Source: JAUIJL01 sp965366625 (GTDB lineage: Bacteria; Acidobacteriota; Thermoanaerobaculia; Multivoradales; J023). Taken from it: a stretch of 64,000 bases of DNA. The DNA is taken from assembly GCA_965366625.1 (NCBI GenBank), contig CBDUGP010000003.1:1-64000 (forward strand), in the 5' to 3' direction. Position numbers and translations under genes: made by a program. Numbering within the stretch: position 1 is the stretch's first letter; every line of letters starts with the position of its first letter. The notes beneath the pieces are model-generated. The model searched no databases, was not told the origin of the DNA, and worked only from the letters and a program-made list of their open reading frames with translations. Shown here in pieces: positions 33,583 through 44,068 of the stretch.

Positions 33583-34550
33583 GACCGCTCGCCGAGATCG
33601 GTCAGTAGATCGGTGCCCCCGAGGAAGAATTTCAGCCGTCGAGCCAGATTGGTGAAGCGAAAGTGGTGGCCGCGTACGGGCTGCCCGTCGAGATTGAGGG
33701 CGGCACCGTCGGGGCAGGAGATCTCGAGCCATGGGAGCTGTCGGTAGACCACTGGGCTTAGTTCGCTGAGATCACCGCTCACCAGCGCGTCGCCGAGCAG
33801 CGGCAGCCAATTCTGAGGCTCTTGGGCGGGAAGGATCATCACGTCAAATGCGCCGTCATTGAGCAGGGCTTGGGGGCATAGGCGGATGCTGCCGCCTGCA
33901 TGCCGGCCATTGCCGATAGCGAATGAAAGGGCACGGCCCGACCAGGAAAAGTCCGGCCCCCGGGCGACGATTTCGGTGGATTCGAGCTCGGTCAAGCGAC
34001 TGAGACCTTCTAGGAAGTAGGCGCTGCCGCCGAGCAGCTGTTTGGACAGGGGAGAGGCTTCGGCGGTGACTTGGGTCCACCATCCACCGGTGATCATATT
34101 GACCGCGAGATACTCCCGATTCGGCTCCCGGAGCTCTTTGACCTCGATCACGTCGATCGCTTGGGGTCTGCTATGGGTGATGTGCTCAAGGGCTGCCGCG
34201 GGGTTGCCGGCCAAGATTCGGGCGCTTTGGGCAAAGTCGTTGGCGGTTCCATAAGGTAGCAATCCCACGGCGATGTCGGCACCGAAGACCCCGTTGACGA
34301 CCTCGTTCAACGTGCCGTCTCCTCCGCCGGCCACCACCACCTCGGCGCCGTTTTCAACCGCATCTTCAGCCCAACGTCGGCCGTCGCCACCTTCCCACGT
34401 CAAGCGTACGTCCAGGGTATGACCGGCGCGTCGCAATCGATCTGCAGCTTGCCTCAAGTCCGGATCGGAAGCGGCTTTCGGGCCGAGCACCCAACACATG
34501 TGCCTTGGGCCGCGATCCGATGAATAGGGTTTGATCATCTGCGGGATCAT
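33579..34550 (-). CDS. diacylglycerol/lipid kinase (YegS/DagK family)
   Basis: A 323-residue cytosolic lipid kinase that phosphorylates diacylglycerol or related lipids using ATP. The nucleotide motif GGGDGTLNEVVNGV (about residues 95-108) and the following GTANDFAQS are diagnostic. The conserved DGAFDVMIL is in the C-terminal half. Length is usual (about 300). It overlaps the downstream MBL hydrolase by GTGA and follows the cardiolipin synthase gene by 34 bases, which suggests a small phospholipid-metabolism operon. Confidence 0.9.
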   Translation of the reverse strand: MIPQMIKPYSSDRGPRHMCWVLGPKAASDPDLRQAADRLRRAGHTLDVRLTWEGGDGRRWAEDAVENGAEVVVAGGGDGTLNEVVNGVFGADIAVGLLPYGTANDFAQSARILAGNPAAALEHITHSRPQAIDVIEVKELREPNREYLAVNMITGGWWTQVTAEASPLSKQLLGGSAYFLEGLSRLTELESTEIVARGPDFSWSGRALSFAIGNGRHAGGSIRLCPQALLNDGAFDVMILPAQEPQNWLPLLGDALVSGDLSELSPVVYRQLPWLEISCPDGAALNLDGQPVRGHHFRFTNLARRLKFFLGGTDLLTDLGERS

Positions 34551-34584
34551 AGCGGAAGCGGCGGGCTGTGATCACAGGTCTGGA

Positions 34585-36024
34585 CTAGAGGTATGGGGTC
34601 AGGAGGCGAGCGACTCCGTCTCGCAGGCGAATGGGAATCGGACGAGCGTCGACCTCTTCGAGGGTGATAGGCCTGGCTTTGGCTCGTTTTTCATCGATCG
34701 TTGCGCTCAGCTCGGCGGCCAGTTCGGGGCAATAGGCTTCGAGATTCAGCTCGAAATTCAGGCGCAGGCTGCGAGGATCCCAATTGGCCGAGCCGAAGAA
34801 CGACCAAGCGTCGTCGACCACCATGAGCTTGCTGTGATCGAAGGGGCGGGGGCTGACCAAGATCCGGCAACCGCTCTGCAAGACTTGCCATAGGGTCGCA
34901 CGGCACGCCCACTGGACCACCAGAAGATTGCTGTGCTCGGGGATCAGGATCTCAACGTCTACGCCACGCCGAACCGTCATATTGAGGGCCGTGATCAGTC
35001 CTTCATCGGGTAGAAAATAGGGGGTGACGACCCGGACTCGATGTTGGGCGCAGGCCAGAGCGCCGAGCAAGATCCATCGAAGATGTCCGAAATTCTCTGC
35101 TGGGCCGTCATTGATCACCCGAGCGATGACCGGACCGGCCGAAGTCGGCTCGGGGAACCAAAGGGGACCGAGCAGTCGCTCGCCCGTGGTGAAGGACCAG
35201 TCCTCGGCGAACACCCGTTGCAGGGCGCCCACCAACGGGCCGTCGACCAGGAAGTGAAAGTCCAGGAGCGGATGCTCCACGCTCTCGTCGGCATGACCCT
35301 GGCGAATATTCATTCCGCCGGTGAATGCGATTCGGCCGTCGACGACTATCAGCTTGCGGTGGTTTCGGAGGTTGGCGTAGGCGAAATAGCGTGGCAATAA
35401 GGTAGGCATGAAGATCGCGCTGCGCACGCCGGCTGCTGTCAAGACGCCGTGCATCAGCGGGCGGGTGTAGCGATCACCGACGGCGTCGATCAACACTCGC
35501 ACTTCTACCCCCCGTTGCACTGCGTTGCTCAACGCGGCGAGAAATTTCAGGCCGGCAGTGTCGTGGTCGAAGATATAGGTTTGGAGGCTCACTGACTGCT
35601 CGGCGGAATCGATGGCTTCGAGCATGGCCGCGAACGCTCGCCCCGTGGAGGCCAGCGGCTGGATGCGGTTGCCGCCGCACAAGGGCGCGCCGGTAATACG
35701 GTCGCCAAAGGCAGCTAGGGATTCAAGGGTCGGGATACCTAGCTTCTCGATTTCGCTCGCGGCCACCGGTCGACGGATAGGCATGTTGGGAAATGGCTCA
35801 TAGCCTCGGTAGGCGGCTTCGGCCCGGCGAAAAATTCGATTGATGCCAAAAGTCAGATAGAGCAGGGCGCCGAGGATGGGCAGGGTGACGATCAACGCCA
35901 ACCAGCCGGTAGCGGCTCTCGAGTCTCGCTTGTACATGACCACATGGCTGCCAGCCAAACCCACGGCCACGGCGTTGAGGCCCAGGAAGACGAAGTGGCG
36001 GAGATCGAATAGGAAATCTAACAA
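34585..36024 (-). CDS. cls: cardiolipin synthase (phospholipase D superfamily)
   Basis: A 479-residue membrane enzyme that joins phosphatidylglycerol units into cardiolipin. Two membrane helices at the N-terminus (residues 8-25 and 40-62) precede two HKD motifs: HRKLIVVDGRIAFTGGMN (about 221) and HSKLMVVDDAWSFFGSAN (about 398), both complete. Start is TTG, set by GGAGG 4 nt upstream. Length matches ClsA (about 480). It is first of a likely operon with the lipid kinase and MBL hydrolase. Confidence 0.92.
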   Translation of the reverse strand: MLDFLFDLRHFVFLGLNAVAVGLAGSHVVMYKRDSRAATGWLALIVTLPILGALLYLTFGINRIFRRAEAAYRGYEPFPNMPIRRPVAASEIEKLGIPTLESLAAFGDRITGAPLCGGNRIQPLASTGRAFAAMLEAIDSAEQSVSLQTYIFDHDTAGLKFLAALSNAVQRGVEVRVLIDAVGDRYTRPLMHGVLTAAGVRSAIFMPTLLPRYFAYANLRNHRKLIVVDGRIAFTGGMNIRQGHADESVEHPLLDFHFLVDGPLVGALQRVFAEDWSFTTGERLLGPLWFPEPTSAGPVIARVINDGPAENFGHLRWILLGALACAQHRVRVVTPYFLPDEGLITALNMTVRRGVDVEILIPEHSNLLVVQWACRATLWQVLQSGCRILVSPRPFDHSKLMVVDDAWSFFGSANWDPRSLRLNFELNLEAYCPELAAELSATIDEKRAKARPITLEEVDARPIPIRLRDGVARLLTPYL

Positions 36025-36286
36025 CGCGCCTCCACGAGGCCGCGAATAAATCGGCAGTTATCTGGCAGTTATTGGGGCGGCCGGCAGTGATGATCACCCG
36101 GCTCTCTCGCCGGGCGGTCTCGAATCTTATCGAACCGAACGAGCCGGCGTGCAGGGTCGTGGCTGGACACGGGCTGTTGGATGGAGACGAAGGCGATGCT
36201 GGGTAGGAGTTTTGGGCTCCTTGAGACCCGGCGGGATTCGAGACTCGACAGCATGCGAGGTCTATTTGGGATTCCTAAAGGGAAGA

Positions 36287-37669
36287 TTAGGCTTCGAGGT
36301 TGTCGGCGGAGACCTTTAGCCGTTTCATCATTTCGTGAAGGGTCGTGGGTTTGACCTTCAACACCTCTGCGGCGCGTTTCTGAACACCGCTGGAAGACTT
36401 CAACGCCTGTACGATCAATTGCCGCTCGTAGGAAGCCACGGCTTCCTTGAACGACAAACCGTTGAGCGGCATGGTGACGGCGTGTTCGGGTATGGACTTC
36501 GGCTCCCGAACGCTGGGGGGCAGGAGGTCCACGTCGATTTCGTCGGAGGTCGAAAGCACCACCGCCCTCTCGATCACGTTCTCAAGCTCCCTGACGTTAC
36601 CCGGCCAAGGATAGTCGAGCAGCAGGGCCATGGTGCGTGAGGTGATCTCCCGGATGCTCTTCTCGTTCTCCACCGAATAATGCTGTAGAAAATGCCGCGC
36701 CAGAAGGGGGATGTCCTCGGTCCGCCGACGCAAGGGAGGCAATTCAACGGTGATGACGTTGAGGCGGTAGTAGAGATCTTCGCGAAATTCGGATTCCCGC
36801 ACGAGTTCTTCGATGTCCGCATTGGTGGCTGCCACGATTCGGACATCGGCTCGCAGGGTTTCCACATCACCCAAGCGCATGAATTCCTTCTCTTGGATCA
36901 CCCGCAGGAGCTTGGCTTGGGTTTCGAGCGGAATGTTGCCGATTTCATCGAAAAAGATCGTGCCGTCGGTCGCGACTTCGAAGAGCCCTTTCTTGGCGGT
37001 AATCGCGCCGGTAAAAGCGCCCTTCACATGGCCGAAGAGATTGCTCTCCAGGAGGTCGTGGGGCATGGAGCCGGAGTTGACGGTGATGAACGGTCCCTCG
37101 GATCTGCGAGAGTGGTGGTGAATAGCCTTGGCCACCAGCTCCTTGCCCGTTCCGCTTTCACCCAGGACCAGGATATTGGATTTCGACGGTGCGGCCAGGC
37201 GGACCAGCTCGAAGATCTTTTGCATCGGTTTGGATTTACCGATGATGTCGTCGAATCCTTGGCGTTGACGTAGCTGAGCTTTCAGGGCGCGGTTTTCATC
37301 GGAGAGGCGACGCTGCTCGAGACCCTTGTGGATGGTCAGCAGCACCTCGTCGTTCTTGAACGGCTTGGGGATGTAATGGAAGGCGCCCTGGCGCATGGCG
37401 TCAATGGCGCCTTCGATGGACGAGAAGGCGGTGATGATGACAACCACTTGGTCGGGATGGTGGTGACGAATTTGCTGCAGAACCTCCATGCCGGACATGC
37501 CCGGCAGCATGAGATCCAGGAGCACCAAATCGACATTTTCCCGCTCGAGAAGGCGCAATCCCTCTTCGCCGGTTAGGGCCGACAGCGGTTTCCAGCCCTC
37601 GCCTCGGACCAGGGAGGTCAAGACGTCTTGTAGGACCTCTTCATCATCGATGATCAAGATGTTGTTCAT
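36287..37669 (-). CDS. NtrC-type sigma-54-dependent response regulator
   Basis: A 460-residue activator. An N-terminal receiver (acidic pocket DDEE, phosphoacceptor Asp52 in LLDLMLPG, Lys in IPKPF) is joined to an AAA+ domain with Walker A GESGTGKE (about 167-174), the sigma-54-contacting GAFTGA loop, Walker B VDGTIFFDEIG-like FFDEIGN, and the arginine fingers. A C-terminal Fis-type helix-turn-helix (VQKRAAEVLKVKPTTLHEMM) binds enhancers. It lies 56 bases after the histidine kinase gene, its near-certain partner. Targets require sigma-54 promoters. Confidence 0.95.
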   Translation of the reverse strand: MNNILIIDDEEVLQDVLTSLVRGEGWKPLSALTGEEGLRLLERENVDLVLLDLMLPGMSGMEVLQQIRHHHPDQVVVIITAFSSIEGAIDAMRQGAFHYIPKPFKNDEVLLTIHKGLEQRRLSDENRALKAQLRQRQGFDDIIGKSKPMQKIFELVRLAAPSKSNILVLGESGTGKELVAKAIHHHSRRSEGPFITVNSGSMPHDLLESNLFGHVKGAFTGAITAKKGLFEVATDGTIFFDEIGNIPLETQAKLLRVIQEKEFMRLGDVETLRADVRIVAATNADIEELVRESEFREDLYYRLNVITVELPPLRRRTEDIPLLARHFLQHYSVENEKSIREITSRTMALLLDYPWPGNVRELENVIERAVVLSTSDEIDVDLLPPSVREPKSIPEHAVTMPLNGLSFKEAVASYERQLIVQALKSSSGVQKRAAEVLKVKPTTLHEMMKRLKVSADNLEA

Positions 37670-37725
37670 CGGACCTATCTTAGTGTTTTCCCGACTGTTG
37701 GGGAGAGACCGGGGTCAAATGGAGC

Positions 37726-40560
<2,835 letters not shown>

Positions 40561-40836
40561 TCGGCCTCGATCTTCGACAGCGCGTCAGCGGTGCTCGGTC
40601 AGTAGGGCTCGGGTGTGCGTTCGTCCGTCTGAGAGGTTTGGAGTAGCAGATTCCATGCCACCCGCTCAGAAAAATGAATCGGCCCGAAAGTACTGCAAAT
40701 TCGGGGCTTTCCGCACAATTGTAGAAGGTTGTCGGGTGAGCATTCTCCAATTGTATGAATAGATACAGATCGATGGATCCAATTTGATCGAGGCGCCGGC
40801 CGTGGCGAAACCCCTGGACGAGGCTAGAATGGGAGC

Positions 40837-41820
40837 ATGATTTTCGCCGATTCTTCCGCCCGATCTATCGAGTCCTCCAGCTCTCCGGAGTCCTCTGGCC
40901 CCGACGAGAGTTCAAATCCCTGCATCGATTCCTCGGGACCTCCGAGTCGAACCGTGGCCGAATGGGTGGCCGAAGGTCGACGTCGGTTGGCTGAGGCTGG
41001 GCGATGTTCCCCAGATTCCACAGATATCCAGCCCCGAGAGGTTTTTCTTTTGCTCGGGGAGATTCTGGGTTGGACGGAGGCGCAGATTCGAGCCCGGGAC
41101 GACCGTCGATTGGACACGACGGCTGGTCGTCGGTTGGAGGACCTCTTGCAGCGTCGCTGCACGGGTGAACCGATGGCCTATATTCTGGGGCGAAAAGAAT
41201 TCTATGGTCGGGATTTTCAGGTCGATTCGAACGTCCTGATTCCGCGACCCGAAACCGAGCATTTGATCGACGAGGCGTTGGACCATTTGCGCAGCAAGGA
41301 GATCGAGGCGCCACGGATTCTGGACCTGGGAACGGGCTCCGGATGCATTGCGGTGACTTTGGCTTGTGAGTTTCCGGACGCAACCGTGACGGCGACGGAT
41401 ATTTCAATCGGCGCGTTGGGGGTGGCGATCGGCAATGCGAAATCGCTCGGGGTGGAGCGTCGAGTGAATTTTGTGGCGGCGGACCTGGCGTCCTGCTGTC
41501 GGCTCGGCTATTTCGACCTGGTGGTCAGCAATCCTCCCTACGTGTCGGAGCAAGCCGCAGGCGAGATGTCTGCTGAAGTGCTCGACTTCGAGCCCCACAC
41601 GGCTTTGTTTGCCGACGACCACGGACGTTCGGTGATCACCGCCCTGCTCGAAGATGCCGTCCGCTTGAGACCTGAGGCAAGGGTGTTGATCGAACTCGGA
41701 TACGACCAAGGCGACTGGGTCGAGGAGGCGGTGCGGGTTCGCTCTTACCTAGGTGGTCCAAAGCTGATTCGTGATCTCGCTGGACACTCTCGAGTCGTTG
41801 GGTTCAGCCGAACCACATGA
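40837..41820 (+). CDS. prmC: peptide chain release factor N5-glutamine methyltransferase
   Basis: A 327-residue enzyme that methylates the GGQ glutamine of release factors RF1 and RF2. The SAM site ILDLGTGSGCIAV and catalytic NPPY (VVSNPPYVSE) are intact, together with RKEFYGRDFQV and IPRPETEHLID of the N-terminal domain. A Ser/Pro-rich N-terminal extension of about 38 residues is unusual, and the first ATG has only a very close GGGAG. A GTG at about codon 40 (VAEWVAEG) is an alternative start giving normal length. prfA is not adjacent. It overlaps the acyltransferase gene by ATGA. Confidence 0.93.
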   Translation: MIFADSSARSIESSSSPESSGPDESSNPCIDSSGPPSRTVAEWVAEGRRRLAEAGRCSPDSTDIQPREVFLLLGEILGWTEAQIRARDDRRLDTTAGRRLEDLLQRRCTGEPMAYILGRKEFYGRDFQVDSNVLIPRPETEHLIDEALDHLRSKEIEAPRILDLGTGSGCIAVTLACEFPDATVTATDISIGALGVAIGNAKSLGVERRVNFVAADLASCCRLGYFDLVVSNPPYVSEQAAGEMSAEVLDFEPHTALFADDHGRSVITALLEDAVRLRPEARVLIELGYDQGDWVEEAVRVRSYLGGPKLIRDLAGHSRVVGFSRTT

Positions 41821-42800
41821 CTAAATCATCGACACCTTTACCGGCACCTTCATCGGCACCCGAGCCGTCGCCGAAGACTGAGGCGGTGGAGTTCCATGAT
41901 CCCACCGTTGACTCCTCGGTCGATTCCACAGTCGATTCCGACGGTTTGGATAGGCATTTCATCGCCAAAGCGGGCCACACGGTCTTTCGATTCCTTCACG
42001 ACTACTACTGGCGGGTGGAAGTCACGGGTTTGCAGCATATTCCACCCACCGGCCCGGTCATGCTGACTGGACTTCACAGGAATATCGTGCCCTTCGACGC
42101 CATGATGGTTTTGCATGAGCTGGCCGGTGGAACGGGACGTGTCCCTCGGTTCCTCATTCATCCGGCATTGCTGCGGTTCAAGCCCATCGGCCGCGTGATC
42201 ACCAAATTGGGCGGGGTCGTGGCGAGCCGTGAGAATGCGTCTCGGGTCTTGGAGCAGGGCAAGATTCTCGGCATGTTTCCCGAGGGAGTGAAGGGGGCGT
42301 TTGCCCCTTATCGGGAGACCTATCGTTTGCACAGCTTCGGACGCCATGACTACATAGCGCTGGCCCTTAAACATCGCGCACCGATCTTGCCGTTTGTGAC
42401 CGTAGGCAGTGCGGAGGTCTATCCGGTGTTGAAGCTCCTGCCCTGGAAGTGGTGGCAACAATTCTCCGGCTGGCCGGGTCTGCCCATCACGCCGACCTTT
42501 CCTTTTTTGCCGCCGCTGCCGCTGCCTTCCAAATGGCATACCGTTTTTATGGAGCCGATGCATTTCGAGCGTGAGTATCCACCTGAGGCGGCTCGAGACC
42601 GAAAATTAGTGCGCCGTCTGAGTGAGCAAGTTCAGGCAGTCCTGCTGACGGCGATGCTGCAAATCAAAGCGCAGAAGAAGTCCATTTTTTGGGGCAACGT
42701 CTTCGATCTGGGGGTGCCGAGCAGTTCGGCGGCCTCTGTGTCTTCGGATCAAGGAGAGTCTTCGGATCAGGGAGAGTCCTCGGATCAGGGAGAGCCATGA
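41817..42800 (+). CDS. lysophospholipid acyltransferase family protein
   Basis: A 327-residue PlsC/LPLAT-fold acyltransferase. The FPEG block (GMFPEGVKGAF) and the later APILPFVTVG strand are clear. The first catalytic motif reads LHRNIVPFD, a His and Asp separated by six residues rather than the usual four (HX4D), so the assignment to the classic PlsC group is not perfect. The N-terminus and C-terminus are low-complexity: Ser/Asp/Val repeats and three SDQGES repeats. It begins with ATGA overlap with prmC. Probably acts in the membrane on lipid acyl chains. Confidence 0.82.
   Translation: MTKSSTPLPAPSSAPEPSPKTEAVEFHDPTVDSSVDSTVDSDGLDRHFIAKAGHTVFRFLHDYYWRVEVTGLQHIPPTGPVMLTGLHRNIVPFDAMMVLHELAGGTGRVPRFLIHPALLRFKPIGRVITKLGGVVASRENASRVLEQGKILGMFPEGVKGAFAPYRETYRLHSFGRHDYIALALKHRAPILPFVTVGSAEVYPVLKLLPWKWWQQFSGWPGLPITPTFPFLPPLPLPSKWHTVFMEPMHFEREYPPEAARDRKLVRRLSEQVQAVLLTAMLQIKAQKKSIFWGNVFDLGVPSSSAASVSSDQGESSDQGESSDQGEP
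42741..42794 (+). repeat. 18-bp in-frame tandem repeat, 3 copies
   Basis: Three units of the type tcttcggatcagggagag encode SSDQGE repeats at the C-terminus of the acyltransferase. Confidence 0.9.
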
Positions 42801-42919
42801 GCTGGTGGGTTCTGCTCGGCAAGGGAACCTGCCGGCTGCTGGAGCATCGGAGGGCATCGTCGGTGCTGCTCTCCAGGTCGATTCTCGGCTCGTTGGAGGA
42901 AGAGCTCGGGCTGATATAA
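42797..42919 (+). CDS. possible 40-residue small protein
   Basis: A short frame (MSWWVLLGKGTCRLLEH to LEEELGLI) begins at an ATGA overlap with the acyltransferase stop, the same coupling used by neighbouring genes. It has no ribosome site of its own and no known family; it could be chance. A following small gene starts 12 bases later. Confidence 0.35.
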   Translation: MSWWVLLGKGTCRLLEHRRASSVLLSRSILGSLEEELGLI

Positions 42920-42931
42920 GCTCTGCCGGTC

Positions 42932-43192
42932 ATGATCACAGGAAGCAACAAGATTTTCGTGCACGAAGGCCGGGAGTTTCATCTGCAGGCAGAGGATCTC
43001 GGCGTAGAGGCCAAGATGTTCGAAATGCGGGTCTACGATCGGGGGACCGTGCTTTGGCAAAAACGTGTTTCCTACGAGGAGATCGTCGCGTTGGACCTCC
43101 CAAAGATCGAATTCGAGCAAGCCCTAAGGGTCAAGATGGAAAAAACCATCTTGACCGTGGAAGCGGCCATCGCCAAAGGCAAAATCAGCTGA
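42932..43192 (+). CDS. small conserved-looking protein of unknown function
   Basis: An 86-residue soluble protein with beta-rich start (NKIFVHEGREFHLQAED) and a central VYDRGTVLWQKRVSYEE, ending in helix (FEQALRVKMEKTILTVEAAIAKG). Codon use and GC match the neighbours, and it sits in line between the acyltransferase and the hisN-like gene, 22 bases before the latter. No family is recognised. No strong ribosome site. Confidence 0.65.
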   Translation: MITGSNKIFVHEGREFHLQAEDLGVEAKMFEMRVYDRGTVLWQKRVSYEEIVALDLPKIEFEQALRVKMEKTILTVEAAIAKGKIS

Positions 43193-43214
43193 GAGCATTT
43201 GGAACGGGTATCTG

Positions 43215-44015
43215 ATGGCCGAAACCGCCGAAACCGCCGAAACCGTAGAGCCGACCTTAGCCGAGCTGGCGGAATTTGCCGTCGACCTGGCCTGGAAAGC
43301 CGGGCGGAAAACGCTGTCCTATTTTCAAACCGGAATCTCGGCAGAAGAAAAAGCGGACGGCACCCCCGTGACTCTGGCGGATCGCGAAGCCGAGAGGGTG
43401 TTACGTGAGGGTGTCCGCAACCGATTCCCGGACGACTCCCTGGTCGGGGAGGAATACGACGACGAATTGGGTCAGGGAAGCCGGACGTGGATCTTCGACC
43501 CCATCGACGGCACCAAGGGGTTCGTTCACGGTGTGCCCCTCTATTCAGTTTTGGTCGCCATGGTCGAGGACGATCGACCTCGTATCGGTGTCATTCACTT
43601 GCCCGGTTTGGCAGAGACGGTCTATGCATTTGAGGGTGGAGGCTGCTGGTGGAACGGCCGAAGGGCAAGGGTGTCGTCCGTCGATCGGGTCGATCAAGCC
43701 TTGGTTTTGTGCAGTGACTTCCCTGGGCAAGAACAAAAGAACACTCCGCACCGACTTTTTGACCGAGCCCGCTTGCGCAGAACCTGGGGTGACGCCTACG
43801 GCTACGCCATGGTGGCCACCGGCCGGGCCGACGTGATGGTCGACCCCGAGGTGGCTCCTTGGGATGTGGCGGCGATCCAGCCGATTCTCGAAGAGGCGGG
43901 AGGTCAATTCTCCAGCTTTGAGGGGCAGGCCCGTTTTGACGCCGGCAGCGGCATCGGCACCAACGGGCGTCTGCACGACGAGGTGTTGGAGCTGGTACGC
44001 CCTTTTCCTTCCTGA
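43215..44015 (+). CDS. hisN: inositol-monophosphatase family, probable histidinol-phosphatase
   Basis: A 266-residue metal-dependent phosphatase. Motifs are VGEEYDDE, DPIDGTKGFVHG and the late WGDAYGYAMVATGRADVMVD with APWDVAAIQPILEEAGG. That last block is typical of HisN histidinol-phosphate phosphatases of the histidine pathway. An N-terminal AETAETAET repeat from three 9-bp units precedes the core. It differs clearly from the CysQ-like gene at 13835-14674. No other his genes are in the window, so the substrate is by similarity only. Confidence 0.8.
   Translation: MAETAETAETVEPTLAELAEFAVDLAWKAGRKTLSYFQTGISAEEKADGTPVTLADREAERVLREGVRNRFPDDSLVGEEYDDELGQGSRTWIFDPIDGTKGFVHGVPLYSVLVAMVEDDRPRIGVIHLPGLAETVYAFEGGGCWWNGRRARVSSVDRVDQALVLCSDFPGQEQKNTPHRLFDRARLRRTWGDAYGYAMVATGRADVMVDPEVAPWDVAAIQPILEEAGGQFSSFEGQARFDAGSGIGTNGRLHDEVLELVRPFPS
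43218..43244 (+). repeat. 9-bp in-frame tandem repeat, 3 copies
   Basis: Three exact units gccgaaacc directly after the ATG of the hisN-like gene encode AETAETAET at the N-terminus. Confidence 0.9.
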
Positions 44016-44068
44016 GTCTCACCTGAGCCGGTACGGCCGATGAACTTCCAGGGATCAGGTCGATCGGG

